This document shows positions 43,027-52,495 of a stretch of DNA of 64,000 nucleotides, in pieces. A program made the position numbers and the translations under genes. Source of the DNA: Pedobacter sandarakinus (GTDB taxonomy: Bacteria; Bacteroidota; Bacteroidia; Sphingobacteriales; Sphingobacteriaceae). The notes below the pieces were generated by a model. It was not told the origin of the DNA. It made no database searches and saw only the letters and a list, made by a program, of their open reading frames with translations. The number at the start of each line of letters is the position of its first letter. Position 1 is the first letter of the stretch. The stretch spans positions 1,054,001 through 1,118,000 of the forward strand of contig NZ_JAPIVG010000001.1 in assembly GCF_026240095.1 (NCBI RefSeq), in the 5' to 3' direction.

Positions 43027-43979
43027 CTCTTGCCCCAAATGCGGGTGTTTAAATCTAATTCCTGAACAATATCGCACATAAAGTTTATCGCATTGATATC
43101 GTCATTTAAGTTTTCCATTTTAAGTAGAGATTTAAATACTGGCGCTTCGAAATAGTTCCTGTCAAGCGGGAAGGCGATATACATCCTTGAATCTAGAAAA
43201 GATAGCGAAATTTGATATTTCGAATTATCGTTCAGCTTTAAAATTCTTTCCATTAACATCGGCGTTAAAATGTAACGCGATCCAACCTGGTCGTTGCCGT
43301 AGGTAATAAAGGCTTTGTCAAAATCTGGGTTTTCTAATTTCACTACGCTTCCACCATCAGAAGAGAACACGTTAGTCAGCCATGATCCAAGTGCGCTGCC
43401 AAAATATTTTGGGCGAATAATCATCTTATTGGTGAAATTTTTGTTGAAATCTGCCGCAAAAATAATTCCTTTAAAAATATCGTGCCATTGCGTTTGAGTT
43501 CCGTTTTTTGTTTGAGTAGTTGTTTTGTATTCCGCATGTACCTCGGCAAAGAAAAAAGCCGTTTTATCTATCTTACCTTTTACTAAGTCTTCAGAATGAT
43601 AACGATCTGGCGTAGTTTGAAAAAGCTGCGTATACGCAAATTCAGTTTCGTAGATGCCATTGCCAGGGCTTATGGTTAGGCTTTCGTTAATTGATTTCAG
43701 TGAAGCACCTATTACATCTCTTTTATAGGCCTGTTTGTAGGCTTGTAGGTCGTCGTCTATTTTATATAGAACAATACCGCCATAAATTATCGGTCCTAAA
43801 GCTGCAATTACAGCCGGCACCACCATGTTAAATGAAGCACCTAATATAAACAATAAGATGCCTGACCCTAAAAACAAATAACCATTGGTTTGTGTAGACG
43901 CAATTTTTTTGCGCTTCTCTTCCATAGCAGCCAAAACACTTTGTAGGGCTGCCTGGTTGCTCAAATTTAACGGTGGCAT
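43023..43979 (-). CDS. DUF3137 family membrane protein
   Basis: 318 residues with two closely spaced membrane segments at about 31-70 (YLFLGSGILLFILGASF and VVPAVIAALGPIIYGG), the rest cytoplasmic or periplasmic and beta-rich. This DUF3137 domain is typically encoded next to lemA, as here, with start and stop sharing one base (TAATG). Role unknown; a structural or stress function with LemA is inferred. It converges on the signalling operon with overlapping stop codons. Confidence 0.88.
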   Translation of the reverse strand: MPPLNLSNQAALQSVLAAMEEKRKKIASTQTNGYLFLGSGILLFILGASFNMVVPAVIAALGPIIYGGIVLYKIDDDLQAYKQAYKRDVIGASLKSINESLTISPGNGIYETEFAYTQLFQTTPDRYHSEDLVKGKIDKTAFFFAEVHAEYKTTTQTKNGTQTQWHDIFKGIIFAADFNKNFTNKMIIRPKYFGSALGSWLTNVFSSDGGSVVKLENPDFDKAFITYGNDQVGSRYILTPMLMERILKLNDNSKYQISLSFLDSRMYIAFPLDRNYFEAPVFKSLLKMENLNDDINAINFMCDIVQELDLNTRIWGKS

Positions 43980-44533
43980 TAGCTATTAAAAAGTGCTTTA
44001 GCACTGATGTTTTGTCTTTCTGCTTCTGCTGCAGCTAATACAGGCATGGGTTGAAAATTAAGCATTCCGGCAAATAGATTTCCTGGGAACATCATGATGC
44101 TGTTGTTGTAGTCTGTTACTGTAGAATTATACGTCCTTCTCGCTGCGGCAATTTGTTCTTCGCTTTCGGTCCAGGTAGTTTGTAAATTTATAAAGCTACT
44201 ATTGGCTTTCAAATCGGGGTAATTCTCGATATTAACCATTAAACCCTTCACAGTGCTGCTTAACTCGGTGTCTAAAGCAGCTTTCTCAGTATCAGAGATA
44301 GTTCCAGATGCGGCCTGTGCTCTCAAACCTACAATTTTGGTTAAGGTTTCTTGCTCATAAGTCGTATACTGCTTAACAACTTCAACCAGGTTCGGTATCA
44401 GGTCGAAACGTTTCTTAAGCATTACATCAATGGCAGAAAAAGCATTAGTAACCTGGTTTTTCTTACCAATAATGCTGTTGTAGAAAAATAGGGCAAAGAG
44501 TGCGATGGCGATAACAATAATTGCAATAATCAT
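43979..44533 (-). CDS. lemA: LemA family protein
   Basis: 184 residues: N-terminal membrane helix (about 2-20, IIAIIVIAIALFALFFYNSI) and the LemA four-helix domain, with KNQVTNAFSAIDVMLKKRFDLIPNLVEVVKQY and NSIMMFPGNLFAGMLNF as family motifs. LemA proteins are membrane-anchored, with the coiled helical bundle exposed; their function is not well defined. Co-transcribed with the DUF3137 gene. The AsmA-like genes upstream are separated by 53 bases and are on the same strand. Confidence 0.95.
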   Translation of the reverse strand: MIIAIIVIAIALFALFFYNSIIGKKNQVTNAFSAIDVMLKKRFDLIPNLVEVVKQYTTYEQETLTKIVGLRAQAASGTISDTEKAALDTELSSTVKGLMVNIENYPDLKANSSFINLQTTWTESEEQIAAARRTYNSTVTDYNNSIMMFPGNLFAGMLNFQPMPVLAAAEAERQNISAKALFNS

Positions 44534-44585
44534 ATAGCGTGGTTTAATTTAGTCTTTTAAATATAGCAAAAGATATCAAAAAGCG

Positions 44586-46406
44586 CTATTTCCTTTCGTT
44601 TGATCTTTCTTGCCGCTCTTTTAGTGCTCGTCTTTCTTGCCGTTTTTGCTTTCTAAGACGATGGCTCTCTTGCATTTCTTTAAACTGGCTTATATGTTGT
44701 TTAATTTCGTTTTGTTTTTCTTCCGTTATGCCTACACTATGCTTAATGCCTAAAAATAATGCACGCCAGATTAGGCTAAAAAAAGAAGTGTTTTCTGGTT
44801 TTTCATAAACCACATGAGCAGATGTAAATTTCCCTGCCGGATTTGGATTTTCTGAATTAATGATTAAAGCGTTCGCTAGGATGGAAATTAATCCACGGGT
44901 AACCAAATGGTCCTTATCTGGATCATTACGCATTAATGCCACTGATAGGTCGTAGTAGTAGAAATCTACATTGCCCTCTGCACCGCTTTCGTTCGCTTTG
45001 AAATTAAATTTAAGCTGATCTACGATGCCACGATTTATCCTAACCAGCCCTAACGGTTTGGTAATTTGATTTAATACCCGGGCATTAAAACTATGCAACT
45101 TACCGTTGTAATTAAAATCACCTTTAGGTGCGGTGAGGTCGAACTTAAAATTTAAATCGAGCTTGCCCTGGCCGAGTAGGTATGTATTTAGGCTAATCTC
45201 CATATTTGGATTTATGGCTTTGATTTTTGGAAGATTAGTTACATTTTTAAAAACACCCGAGGTATGTTCAAAAGAGATTCTACCTCTTTGCTGGCTTTCG
45301 CTGTTGTAAACGCCATAACTCACATCAACATCTTTAATATGAATTTTTTCTATCAATACAGGCGGGGCAACTTTTTGTAGTAATTGGTGCGGAAAGCGGC
45401 CAATCTTTTTCTCGCTAACATTGCCCGCAATTGCTCCGTTACTAAAAACCGAAACCAAACCGTTGGCAATGTTCATCTCTTTGGCCATGAGTACCTGTTT
45501 ACTAATGTATACCGGTAGATCGATCCCATTCATTGTAATGTCACTCATTTGAATGTGAAACCGATCTGTGGCATGGCCAGCTACGGCTGCAAACTTCATC
45601 TCATCATAGCGAGGTGCTAACTGAAATTTATTTACCCTCAGTTTACCTGTAGATGCCCTAAAATCTAGCTGATTCAGCTTAATATTATACATCTTATTGG
45701 GCGTAGTATACTGGTAGTCTTTTAAATTGATGATTACATCCTTAAGCAAATAAAAGCGGGTTGGATCGTCTGAAGATGTAGAATCTACCAATAAATCTGT
45801 TAAGGTAATGTTGAGATCATCGATGCTGAAAGCCGTAGCTTTTGAAACATTATTATTGATGTATTTGAACCCTATATCCTTAAAGCGAATAGTGTTAATT
45901 CTAAATTCCTTTAAGCTTTTTGATATAAATGCGTACGGCGATTTAATTGGCCGAGGTGGGCGACCTTCATTAAAAGCAAATTGTCTATTCACCATTACCA
46001 CTTTCGGTTTATCGAATACCAGTTCTTCAATTTGAAGCTTTCTTTCCCGATATAGTGTAATTGGATGAAAGTGTTTAATCACTAACTTATTTAATGAAAC
46101 TGTATAAAGGTTATTGGGGGCTCGTTCGAGCTTGATAAGTTCTTTAAAACGTGTGCTATCCGGTATAATTTTTACATTCTCAAGCGTTGCACTTCCCGTA
46201 AGGATGTTTGTAGAGACTTTAGAGAAAGTAATTTTGTACAAGCTATCGGTAGACGTATAGAGCAGTGTTTTTATTTGTGAAGTAAGCAGTGGACGAGATT
46301 TTACATTTAAAACCCAGGCTACAATCACCAAAACTGTTAAGATAAAAAAGATGATTGATGATATCCATTTTAAGGTCTTGTATTTGCTTGTCTTGATTGT
46401 AGGCAT
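44586..46406 (-). CDS. AsmA/DUF748-like membrane-anchored periplasmic protein, paralogue 1
   Basis: 606 residues. One N-terminal membrane helix (about 14-34) is followed by a long beta-rich repeat region with no cysteines and many short strands (ILTGSATLENVKIIPDST, FDLTAPKGDFNYNG), and a basic C-terminal tail (SHRLRKQKRQERRALKERQ). The architecture suits the AsmA-like lipid-bridge group of envelope proteins. It is a clear paralogue of the next gene: LITGSLALRDV corresponds to ILTGSATLENV, and FFSLIWRALFLGIKHSVGI to FFNLMWKTLFVGIKDIVGV. Function in lipid transport or outer-membrane homeostasis is an inference. Confidence 0.78.
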   Translation of the reverse strand: MPTIKTSKYKTLKWISSIIFFILTVLVIVAWVLNVKSRPLLTSQIKTLLYTSTDSLYKITFSKVSTNILTGSATLENVKIIPDSTRFKELIKLERAPNNLYTVSLNKLVIKHFHPITLYRERKLQIEELVFDKPKVVMVNRQFAFNEGRPPRPIKSPYAFISKSLKEFRINTIRFKDIGFKYINNNVSKATAFSIDDLNITLTDLLVDSTSSDDPTRFYLLKDVIINLKDYQYTTPNKMYNIKLNQLDFRASTGKLRVNKFQLAPRYDEMKFAAVAGHATDRFHIQMSDITMNGIDLPVYISKQVLMAKEMNIANGLVSVFSNGAIAGNVSEKKIGRFPHQLLQKVAPPVLIEKIHIKDVDVSYGVYNSESQQRGRISFEHTSGVFKNVTNLPKIKAINPNMEISLNTYLLGQGKLDLNFKFDLTAPKGDFNYNGKLHSFNARVLNQITKPLGLVRINRGIVDQLKFNFKANESGAEGNVDFYYYDLSVALMRNDPDKDHLVTRGLISILANALIINSENPNPAGKFTSAHVVYEKPENTSFFSLIWRALFLGIKHSVGITEEKQNEIKQHISQFKEMQESHRLRKQKRQERRALKERQERSNERK

Positions 46407-46460
46407 TTAGCAGGAACGGCTTGATTTTACAGCAATATACATAATTATAAAAAAGATGTA

Positions 46461-48239
46461 TTAATTTTTCTCTTTACGTGCAGCTTTCCGGTCGGCCCGC
46501 TTTTGCTCGCGAATTTTTTTAGCAATAACCTTTTGTTGCTTAACCGGATTTTTTTCTGGTACAATGCCAACACCTACAATATCTTTAATACCAACAAAAA
46601 GTGTTTTCCACATCAGGTTGAAGAAAGACGCAGATGCGATACGGTTATTGGTCATGGTTGCTGTACGTGGTGCATCGCCCTTGGTAGGGTTCTCATCTTT
46701 AACCAAAAGCGTATTCGCCAGGAAGGAAAGTAATCCTTTTTGCTTTGTTCCTTCGCCATCAATGTTATCTGAAAGCAAATTAACCTTCAAATTGTTATAA
46801 AGCATATTCATCGAACCATTTGCTCCCCTCAAATTTCCTGTAGCCTTAAAATCAATGTGCTGTAAGTTTCCACTTTCTATTTCTACCAATCCAAGTGCTT
46901 TAGATAGCGGATTAAGATTCCGAAGATCAAACTTGCCCAGACTACCATTATAGGCAAACGCACCCGTGCTGCTGGTGAGGTTAAAATCAATAGACAGGTT
47001 CAGTTTGCCAGAGCCCATTAACAAAGTGTTTAGGTTAGCCAATGCATGGCTCTTTTTAGAAAGCTGAGTGCTGTCATTAGTCACATTTAAAATATTTCCG
47101 CCGAGCGAATTAAATGTGATGCGACCCGTTTTCTTGCTTGCGGGATTGTACTCTGCATATTTAATATCGATGTTCTTAAGCTTGATGGTATCTATAAGGG
47201 TGCTTATTTTTAGCCGCTGCAAGGCCATATGCGGAAAGTTTTTTCCTTTATCAAGACCTGCCGGAGGTCCAGATTCCCTGCTCATAAATACTTCTACCGT
47301 GGCCCGACCAATTTTCAATGATTTGGAGTGAAGTTTTTCATCGCTGTTGAGCTTATTAAAATCTACGCCATTGAAGATAACCTCGTTAAAAATGAGATTG
47401 TAACGATCTTTTTGGGAATTGTACTTTCTGGCAAATGTTAATTCGGGGTAGAGGGGCGTAAGCTTGAAACCCTTAATGGCAATTTTTTTTGATGCTGTTG
47501 AACCACTCAGAGTATCTACACGCATGGTATACATTTTATCTTTGGTAGTCGATTTGTAGCCCGCAATGTTGAAGGCAATATCTTTCGTGTAATAAAACCG
47601 GCTGGTATCGGCACCGGAAAGCGAATCTAACAGAAAATCATTTACAGTAATATCGAGGTGCTTAATTGCATTCTTAGTTTTTACTGAAGTGCTTTTGTTG
47701 ACGTAATCGAAATCTGCATCGATCACTTTTATAGAACGTACCCTGGCCGATTTAAAAGTTTCGGAAATTTGATCGTAAAGCGATTTTTTAACGGCGGAAG
47801 TATCTGCCTTTTTTGGCACTTTATAATAAGTTACGTTAATCGATGGCCTGTCGAGGATGATTTCCCTTATGTTTAGCTGCTTTTTAAAATAGGCAGTAAG
47901 AATCCCTGCACGTGTAATCTGCAGTTTTTTCAGTTTGAGCTCGAATACATGAGCAGGGGCAAGGCTTTGTTGTTTTAAACTGTCAAAAACAGCGGTATCT
48001 GCCTTCAACGTTACATCTCTCAAGGCCAGGCTCCCCGTAATTAAATTTAAGTTGATACTTTTAAAATCTATTTGATACAGGTGGTTCGAACCATTGTATA
48101 CGCCCTGCTTAATTTTCTCGGTAAGTATAGGTTTCCATTTTGCACTCAAAAACATGGCAGCAAAGGATACAACTAAGATTAGTCCGCCAAGAATACTTCC
48201 AATCCAAATCCATATTTTATTTTTATGCTGTGCTGTCAT
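46461..48239 (-). CDS. AsmA/DUF748-like membrane-anchored periplasmic protein, paralogue 2
   Basis: 592 residues with the same plan as paralogue 1: membrane helix about 9-31, long beta-rich domain, basic tail (RADRKAARKEKN). The gene is 54 bases upstream of paralogue 1 and probably leads the transcript. About 200 residues near the centre (KSLYDQISETFKSARVRSIK) are more charged than in the paralogue. The pair looks like an ancient tandem duplication that has diverged widely. The adjacent 370-base gap has no gene. Confidence 0.78.
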   Translation of the reverse strand: MTAQHKNKIWIWIGSILGGLILVVSFAAMFLSAKWKPILTEKIKQGVYNGSNHLYQIDFKSINLNLITGSLALRDVTLKADTAVFDSLKQQSLAPAHVFELKLKKLQITRAGILTAYFKKQLNIREIILDRPSINVTYYKVPKKADTSAVKKSLYDQISETFKSARVRSIKVIDADFDYVNKSTSVKTKNAIKHLDITVNDFLLDSLSGADTSRFYYTKDIAFNIAGYKSTTKDKMYTMRVDTLSGSTASKKIAIKGFKLTPLYPELTFARKYNSQKDRYNLIFNEVIFNGVDFNKLNSDEKLHSKSLKIGRATVEVFMSRESGPPAGLDKGKNFPHMALQRLKISTLIDTIKLKNIDIKYAEYNPASKKTGRITFNSLGGNILNVTNDSTQLSKKSHALANLNTLLMGSGKLNLSIDFNLTSSTGAFAYNGSLGKFDLRNLNPLSKALGLVEIESGNLQHIDFKATGNLRGANGSMNMLYNNLKVNLLSDNIDGEGTKQKGLLSFLANTLLVKDENPTKGDAPRTATMTNNRIASASFFNLMWKTLFVGIKDIVGVGIVPEKNPVKQQKVIAKKIREQKRADRKAARKEKN

Positions 48240-48609
48240 TTTTAGGGCTTATCGGTATAGAACAGATAAGTGATAGAAAGGTTTTTTAAGGCATTATGCA
48301 TTAGGGCACAGCCCTTTGTGTTTAAACCGGATATTAGCGGGCACGACGCCCCAAAATTTTTCGGTTTAGAGTGCTATGTAGTAATTTGGGTGAAGCAATT
48401 GCTGTTGGGGCGGAGTAAAGCGGTTAGCCGGACTATACTTAAACAATGTTGCCGGCTTTGCTTTCCAAATTAGTTTACAAGTCATTAAGATCAAGGTTTA
48501 TATCACTAAGCAACTGATGATTTAAGCATAATATGCGCTTAATAATAATTTGTGAATTAACATTAACTTAACATTGAGCTTGTAGCTTTGTAGCATATTA
48601 AGAATTAAC
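48240..48609. other. 370-base gene-free gap with GC-rich palindromes and a -7 box
   Basis: Contains small palindromes AGGGC-ACA-GCCCT (48303-48315) and AGCCGG / CCGGCT (48426-48431, 48452-48457) in a G+C-rich patch (about 48290-48470) with words (GTAAAGCGG, GGGGCGG) that recur at 55.1 kb. The last 30 bases hold the DUF47 promoter box. No credible gene. Confidence 0.45.
48583..48590 (+). promoter_or_regulatory. -7 promoter box of the DUF47-pit operon
   Basis: TAGCTTTG matches TAnnTTTG exactly, 20 bases before the ATG at 48610. A -33 TTTG at 19-20 bases is not present, and I see no recognisable PhoB-type box. Confidence 0.4.
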
Positions 48610-49251
48610 ATGAACAATATTTTTAAGTTCTTTACCCCACAAGATAGAAAGTTTCATCCGCTTTTTGAGCAAGCTGGCAGTAATGCATTAAAGATTGCAG
48701 AGGCGCTTTTAGAGATGGTTAGTACAGCCGACGCTGAAAACAGGAAAACTGTTTTTAAAGAAATTGAGCGTTTAGAGCATGTAGGCGATGATATTACCCA
48801 TTCGATTTTTCTGGAGTTAAGCAGGAACTTTATTACCCCTTTCGATAGAGAGGATATACACGCTCTAGCTACTGCAGTTGATGATGTAGCCGACTATATT
48901 TATGGTACGGCTAACCGCATGCAGATGTATAACATGAACGAAATAAGCGAGCCAATTGTAAAAATTGCCGAACTTTTGGTAGAAATGTGTACAGATATTG
49001 ATAAGGCAATTAAAGAATTACGCAGTTTTAAAAACATTCGTGTAATTGCTGACGCATGTATTCGTATCAATAGCGGCGAAAACCAGGCCGATTATGTATT
49101 TACCTTGGCGGTTGCCCGTTTATTTGAATACGAAACCAATGCAATTGAATTAATTAAACAAAAAGAGGTTTTACAAACGATAGAAAAAGCGACAGATAAG
49201 TGTGAGGATGTAGCAAATGTGCTTGAAACTATCTTAGTTAAAAACGCTTAA
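48610..49251 (+). CDS. DUF47 family protein (PhoU-like partner of Pit)
   Basis: 213 residues, all helical (PhoU-like bundle), without a membrane segment. The DUF47 signature FFTPQDRKFHPLFEQAG and the helix ERLEHVGDDITHSIFLEL with acidic metal-binding clusters (E..EH.GDD.TH) are present. DUF47 proteins accompany low-affinity phosphate or sulfate permeases and are thought to regulate them. The gene is 12 bases before pit, so the two form a transport operon. It is shorter than PhoU proteins with the same fold, as expected. Confidence 0.93.
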   Translation: MNNIFKFFTPQDRKFHPLFEQAGSNALKIAEALLEMVSTADAENRKTVFKEIERLEHVGDDITHSIFLELSRNFITPFDREDIHALATAVDDVADYIYGTANRMQMYNMNEISEPIVKIAELLVEMCTDIDKAIKELRSFKNIRVIADACIRINSGENQADYVFTLAVARLFEYETNAIELIKQKEVLQTIEKATDKCEDVANVLETILVKNA

Positions 49252-49263
49252 TAATACACAAAC

Positions 49264-50274
49264 ATGGTAACTACCTTATTGGTTGTTGTTGTAATTCTGG
49301 CCATTGCTTTCGATTACATTAATGGCTTTCATGATGCCGCTAACTCGATTGCAACGGTTGTTTCTACAAAAGTACTTACGCCATTTCAGGCGGTTTTGTG
49401 GGCAGCGCTTTTCAACTTTGCTGCCTATTTCTATTTTACCGACCATAAAGTTGCCAATACAGTGGCTAAGACGGTAATAGAAAACTATATTACATTGGAG
49501 GTTATTTTGGCTGGCCTGGTTGCCGCCATTATCTGGAATTTGTTGACCTGGTGGTATGGAATTCCTTCAAGCTCTTCGCACACTTTAATTGGTGGTTTTG
49601 CAGGTGCAGGGATGACGCATGCCATGCTTACAGGTGCTAGTGCTTTGGATGCCGTAAACACGGGTTATGTAATTAAAATTGTTTCTTTTATCGTGTTGGC
49701 ACCGATTATTGGTATGTTAATTTCGGTGGTTCTAACTTTAATTATTATCAATATCTGTCGCTATGCTAAGCCTGCTACTGCAGAGAAATGGTTTAAACGT
49801 TTGCAGCTTTTATCTTCTGCCGCGTTGAGCTTTTACCATGGAGGGAATGATGCCCAGAAGGTAATGGGGATTATTGCAACCGCTTTGATTGCTGCTAAAG
49901 TAATTCCAGATTTCGAAGCCATGCCTGGCTGGGTGCCAATTGCCTGTTACTCCGCAATCTCTTTAGGTACCATGAGTGGTGGCTGGAAAATTGTTAAAAC
50001 AATGGGTTCTAAAATTACCAAGGTAACTGCGTTAGAAGGCGTAGCTGCTGAAGGTGCTGGTGCAGTAACGCTAGGTATAACCGAACATTTTGGTATCCCG
50101 GTTTCTACCACGCATACCATTACCGGATCTATTGTAGGTGTGGGTGTAGTTAAAAGTGTTTCGGCAGTGCGTTGGGGCGTTACCATTAATCTAATTTGGG
50201 CTTGGATTTTAACCATTCCGGTTTCTGCCACATTAGCCGCGATTATTTACGGCGTTATTTATTTATTTAAGTAG
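49264..50274 (+). CDS. pit: Inorganic phosphate transporter, Pit family
   Basis: 336 residues, about ten membrane segments. Both PiT repeats carry the GxNDxxK or FHDAANS signatures: GFHDAANSIATVVSTKVLTP near residue 20 and HGGNDAQKVMGIIATALI near residue 200. These bind phosphate and Na+ or H+. It is the major low-affinity phosphate importer class, in the inner membrane. It is coupled to DUF47 and ends in a strong terminator shared with the convergent small gene. The length is at the short end but complete. Confidence 0.95.
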   Translation: MVTTLLVVVVILAIAFDYINGFHDAANSIATVVSTKVLTPFQAVLWAALFNFAAYFYFTDHKVANTVAKTVIENYITLEVILAGLVAAIIWNLLTWWYGIPSSSSHTLIGGFAGAGMTHAMLTGASALDAVNTGYVIKIVSFIVLAPIIGMLISVVLTLIIINICRYAKPATAEKWFKRLQLLSSAALSFYHGGNDAQKVMGIIATALIAAKVIPDFEAMPGWVPIACYSAISLGTMSGGWKIVKTMGSKITKVTALEGVAAEGAGAVTLGITEHFGIPVSTTHTITGSIVGVGVVKSVSAVRWGVTINLIWAWILTIPVSATLAAIIYGVIYLFK

Positions 50275-50300
50275 GGCAGCCTAAAAACATATTTATCAAA

Positions 50301-50334
50301 AAAAAGACTAAGGCATTTGCTTTAGTCTTTTTTG
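50301..50334. terminator. Bidirectional terminator between pit and the convergent small gene
   Basis: AAAAGACTAA (about 50302-50311) pairs with TTAGTCTTTT (about 50322-50331) around GGCATTTGC; it has A on the left and T on the right, so it works for both strands. Confidence 0.85.
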
Positions 50335-50336
50335 TT

Positions 50337-50534
50337 TTACAACTTTAAAAGTTCATTAATAATTGCAGTTAGGCCTATACCCAAAAAAATTAACGGCAAG
50401 AGAAGAAGGTTTAGGCCTGTTAAAAATAGTGTATCATACCAATTTAGGGGCTTGATTTGATAATAATATTTTCTAATTAACAAAAAGCCAACAGCAGTTC
50501 CCAATATGCCCATTATAAGTGTGGTAAAATCCAT
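50337..50534 (-). CDS. Small membrane protein
   Basis: 65 residues, two membrane segments (about 6-21 and about 38-60; FLTGLNLLLLPLIFLGIGLT). No family recognised. The start is four bases after the stop of the PaiB-like gene, so it is co-transcribed, and it ends at the shared terminator. Supported by its position and two strong hydrophobic helices, though short. Confidence 0.65.
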   Translation of the reverse strand: MDFTTLIMGILGTAVGFLLIRKYYYQIKPLNWYDTLFLTGLNLLLLPLIFLGIGLTAIINELLKL

Positions 50535-50538
50535 CGTA

Positions 50539-51150
50539 CTACTTCTTCTTCATGTTTCTGGCTACGTCATGCGCTAACAAATCTTTACTTTGTTCTAAGT
50601 CTTTGATGATGGAATCTTGATTTGAAGCGGAATGGTTTTGACTTAATTTAAATACGTGCTCAATTTCATTTACAGCAATCTCGAACCCGGTGATGGCTTT
50701 GAGGTGTTTTTGAATATAATCTTCGCCTAATTGATTAAATGCGGCAGGGCTGGTTGCAGGGTTTTCATACTTATCGGTTAAATCCTTTATTACTTGATAA
50801 GTCTCTTCCGGCTGCATTAGCCTTATTGTTCCCTTTGCTTGAACTGTTTTATAATTCCAGGTAGATGCTGATTTAGGATTTTCGTAAACAGATGCACTTA
50901 CATAGGCATGTGCGCCTGAGAAGATGGCCAACACATTCGGATTTTTTGAAAACGCAAGGCAATGATCTGTTTTTGTCATGACATGACCAATCAATTTTAG
51001 AGTATCACCGGTCTTAGCTATACTTACCGGAATTTGGGTAGCTACCGGATACACGCCATCGAAACCCACCAAAGTGATAAAAGGATGTTGTTGCATAAAA
51101 TGCAAAACTTCCTGTGCACCAGCAGTTGAGAAATAGGAAAGTTTGTACAT
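50539..51150 (-). CDS. FMN-binding PaiB-like protein
   Basis: 203 residues with the split-barrel flavin fold. The PaiB-type motifs are HPFITLVGFDGVYPVATQIP near residue 23, LIGHVMTKTDHCLAF, SVYENPKSASTWNYKTVQAKG and VFKLSQN near residue 170. PaiB was described in Bacillus as a negative regulator of sporulation and protease genes, but most homologues have no proven DNA binding and probably bind FMN or heme. It is cytoplasmic. It is followed by the small membrane protein. The sigma/anti-sigma genes upstream are separate. Confidence 0.85.
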   Translation of the reverse strand: MYKLSYFSTAGAQEVLHFMQQHPFITLVGFDGVYPVATQIPVSIAKTGDTLKLIGHVMTKTDHCLAFSKNPNVLAIFSGAHAYVSASVYENPKSASTWNYKTVQAKGTIRLMQPEETYQVIKDLTDKYENPATSPAAFNQLGEDYIQKHLKAITGFEIAVNEIEHVFKLSQNHSASNQDSIIKDLEQSKDLLAHDVARNMKKK

Positions 51151-51190
51151 GGCTGTTACATAAAAGAATGATGATCGGTAGCGCTGGGTG

Positions 51191-52495
51191 TTAAAATTTA
51201 ATGCTCATTTCGACAATATTATTGCCGTTTTTCGGTAGCACCCAATCTGGCCCATTTAAAACAAGTCTCCTGGCTTCGGCATCTGTTTTATTGTTGATGG
51301 ATTTTATAACCTTAATATCTGTAGGCCGGCCATCTTTCTTTACCTTAAAACGAAGTACCACATATTGCTCGGGCCCTTTCGGGTTGTAACGCTTGTTGTT
51401 ATTTTCGAGATATTGTTTATAGTCTATTGTAGCAACCGGAACGGGTTTTGTAATTTCTTCGGTTGGCTTACCGTTAAGATTTTGCTCTGCCCGCAGCAAA
51501 ATTTTCGGGGCTGGAATGTTCTCTTTCTTCCGTCCGTTACTTCCGGTAATTAAAGCAATTTCGTTTAACGATTTATTGCCACTTAATGCCTCTCTAATAA
51601 CCCTTGGGTCTTGAGCGCCCACTACTGGTTCTTCTTTAAAACCAAGCGCATTGATGATAAGGTCTTTGTCTTTAGCGCTACTATCTGCAGGAAGTGCAAA
51701 ATAGCCGTTTACATTCGTTGTGGTTATTTTGTCAGAACCAGCCAGTTTTACCACCGCACCTGGAATGGGGTTGCCGTTCCTTTGGTCTACAACACTTCCA
51801 ATAAATACCATTTTTTCACCCATTGGTGCTGCTGCACGGGCAACCACTACCTCGCTAAGCTGTGGGGCACCAGGGTTCGACTTTCGATCGTCGAGATTTG
51901 CAGTAGCTTTAGCTTTGTTAAAACGAGTAAGATCTTCAACGGTTTCGCTCTCCGCGCTTTCGAATGCCGGACGTTGCGCAAGCGGTGCTTTCTTTGTGTT
52001 TATTGCCAGCTCATTTGTTTTAGCATTTCCAATTGCCTGATCAATTATTGCAGCTTTTCTATCTTCAATCGCATTTGCCGCTGTATCAGTCGGTTTTGTT
52101 GTAGCTACTGCCGTGCTTGTATCCAACCGAACAATAACACCATTGGCCTTCCGAGCGGCAGTTTCTGCATTTCTGCGATTGCTTTCACGCATAAAAAATA
52201 AGATGCTTACCGCAATAAAAGCTACTGTTGCTGTAGCAGCAATGCTTAAACGTTGTGTGGTAATGCCCCAAAGTTTACGTCTTATTGGCTTTTCTGCAAT
52301 CCTATCGTGCAACTGTTTTTGGAGAATAGATAATGTTTGCTTGCGCTTTGGCGATTGTTTTAGCCCCTCTAGTGCTTCTGCCACAAATGGATCTTCTAAT
52401 GCCTGCTTTTCTACAAAGTGCATAGCTTTGGCATCAAGCTTACCATCCAGGTAATCTTCCAATACATCAATATCTAACCAATCGTTATTCACCAC
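51191..52495 (-). CDS. Anti-sigma-like membrane protein with carboxypeptidase-regulatory and TonB-C domains
   Basis: 434 residues; translation starts at a GTG (52495) since no ATG exists, overlapping the sigma stop by 11 bases. The N-terminal helical domain (1-75, LEDYLDGKLDAKAMHFVEKQ) is followed by a membrane helix (about 85-107). The periplasmic part has a Thr/Ala/Lys-rich linker, a CarboxypepD_reg-like beta-sandwich (about 225-295, VVDQRNGNPIPGAVVKLAGS) and a TonB C-terminal-like domain (about 355-434). It probably holds the sigma factor through its N terminus and meets outer-membrane or TonB partners through its periplasmic end. The architecture differs from the compact anti-sigma at 29.0 kb. 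Confidence 0.85.
   Translation of the reverse strand: MVNNDWLDIDVLEDYLDGKLDAKAMHFVEKQALEDPFVAEALEGLKQSPKRKQTLSILQKQLHDRIAEKPIRRKLWGITTQRLSIAATATVAFIAVSILFFMRESNRRNAETAARKANGVIVRLDTSTAVATTKPTDTAANAIEDRKAAIIDQAIGNAKTNELAINTKKAPLAQRPAFESAESETVEDLTRFNKAKATANLDDRKSNPGAPQLSEVVVARAAAPMGEKMVFIGSVVDQRNGNPIPGAVVKLAGSDKITTTNVNGYFALPADSSAKDKDLIINALGFKEEPVVGAQDPRVIREALSGNKSLNEIALITGSNGRKKENIPAPKILLRAEQNLNGKPTEEITKPVPVATIDYKQYLENNNKRYNPKGPEQYVVLRFKVKKDGRPTDIKVIKSINNKTDAEARRLVLNGPDWVLPKNGNNIVEMSIKF

Noticed and set aside
51611..52201. Long plus-strand frame opposite the TonB-C anti-sigma gene
   Set aside because: Cys-, Phe- and Ser-rich translation typical of an antisense shadow; the minus-strand gene has clear domains and overlaps its sigma partner.
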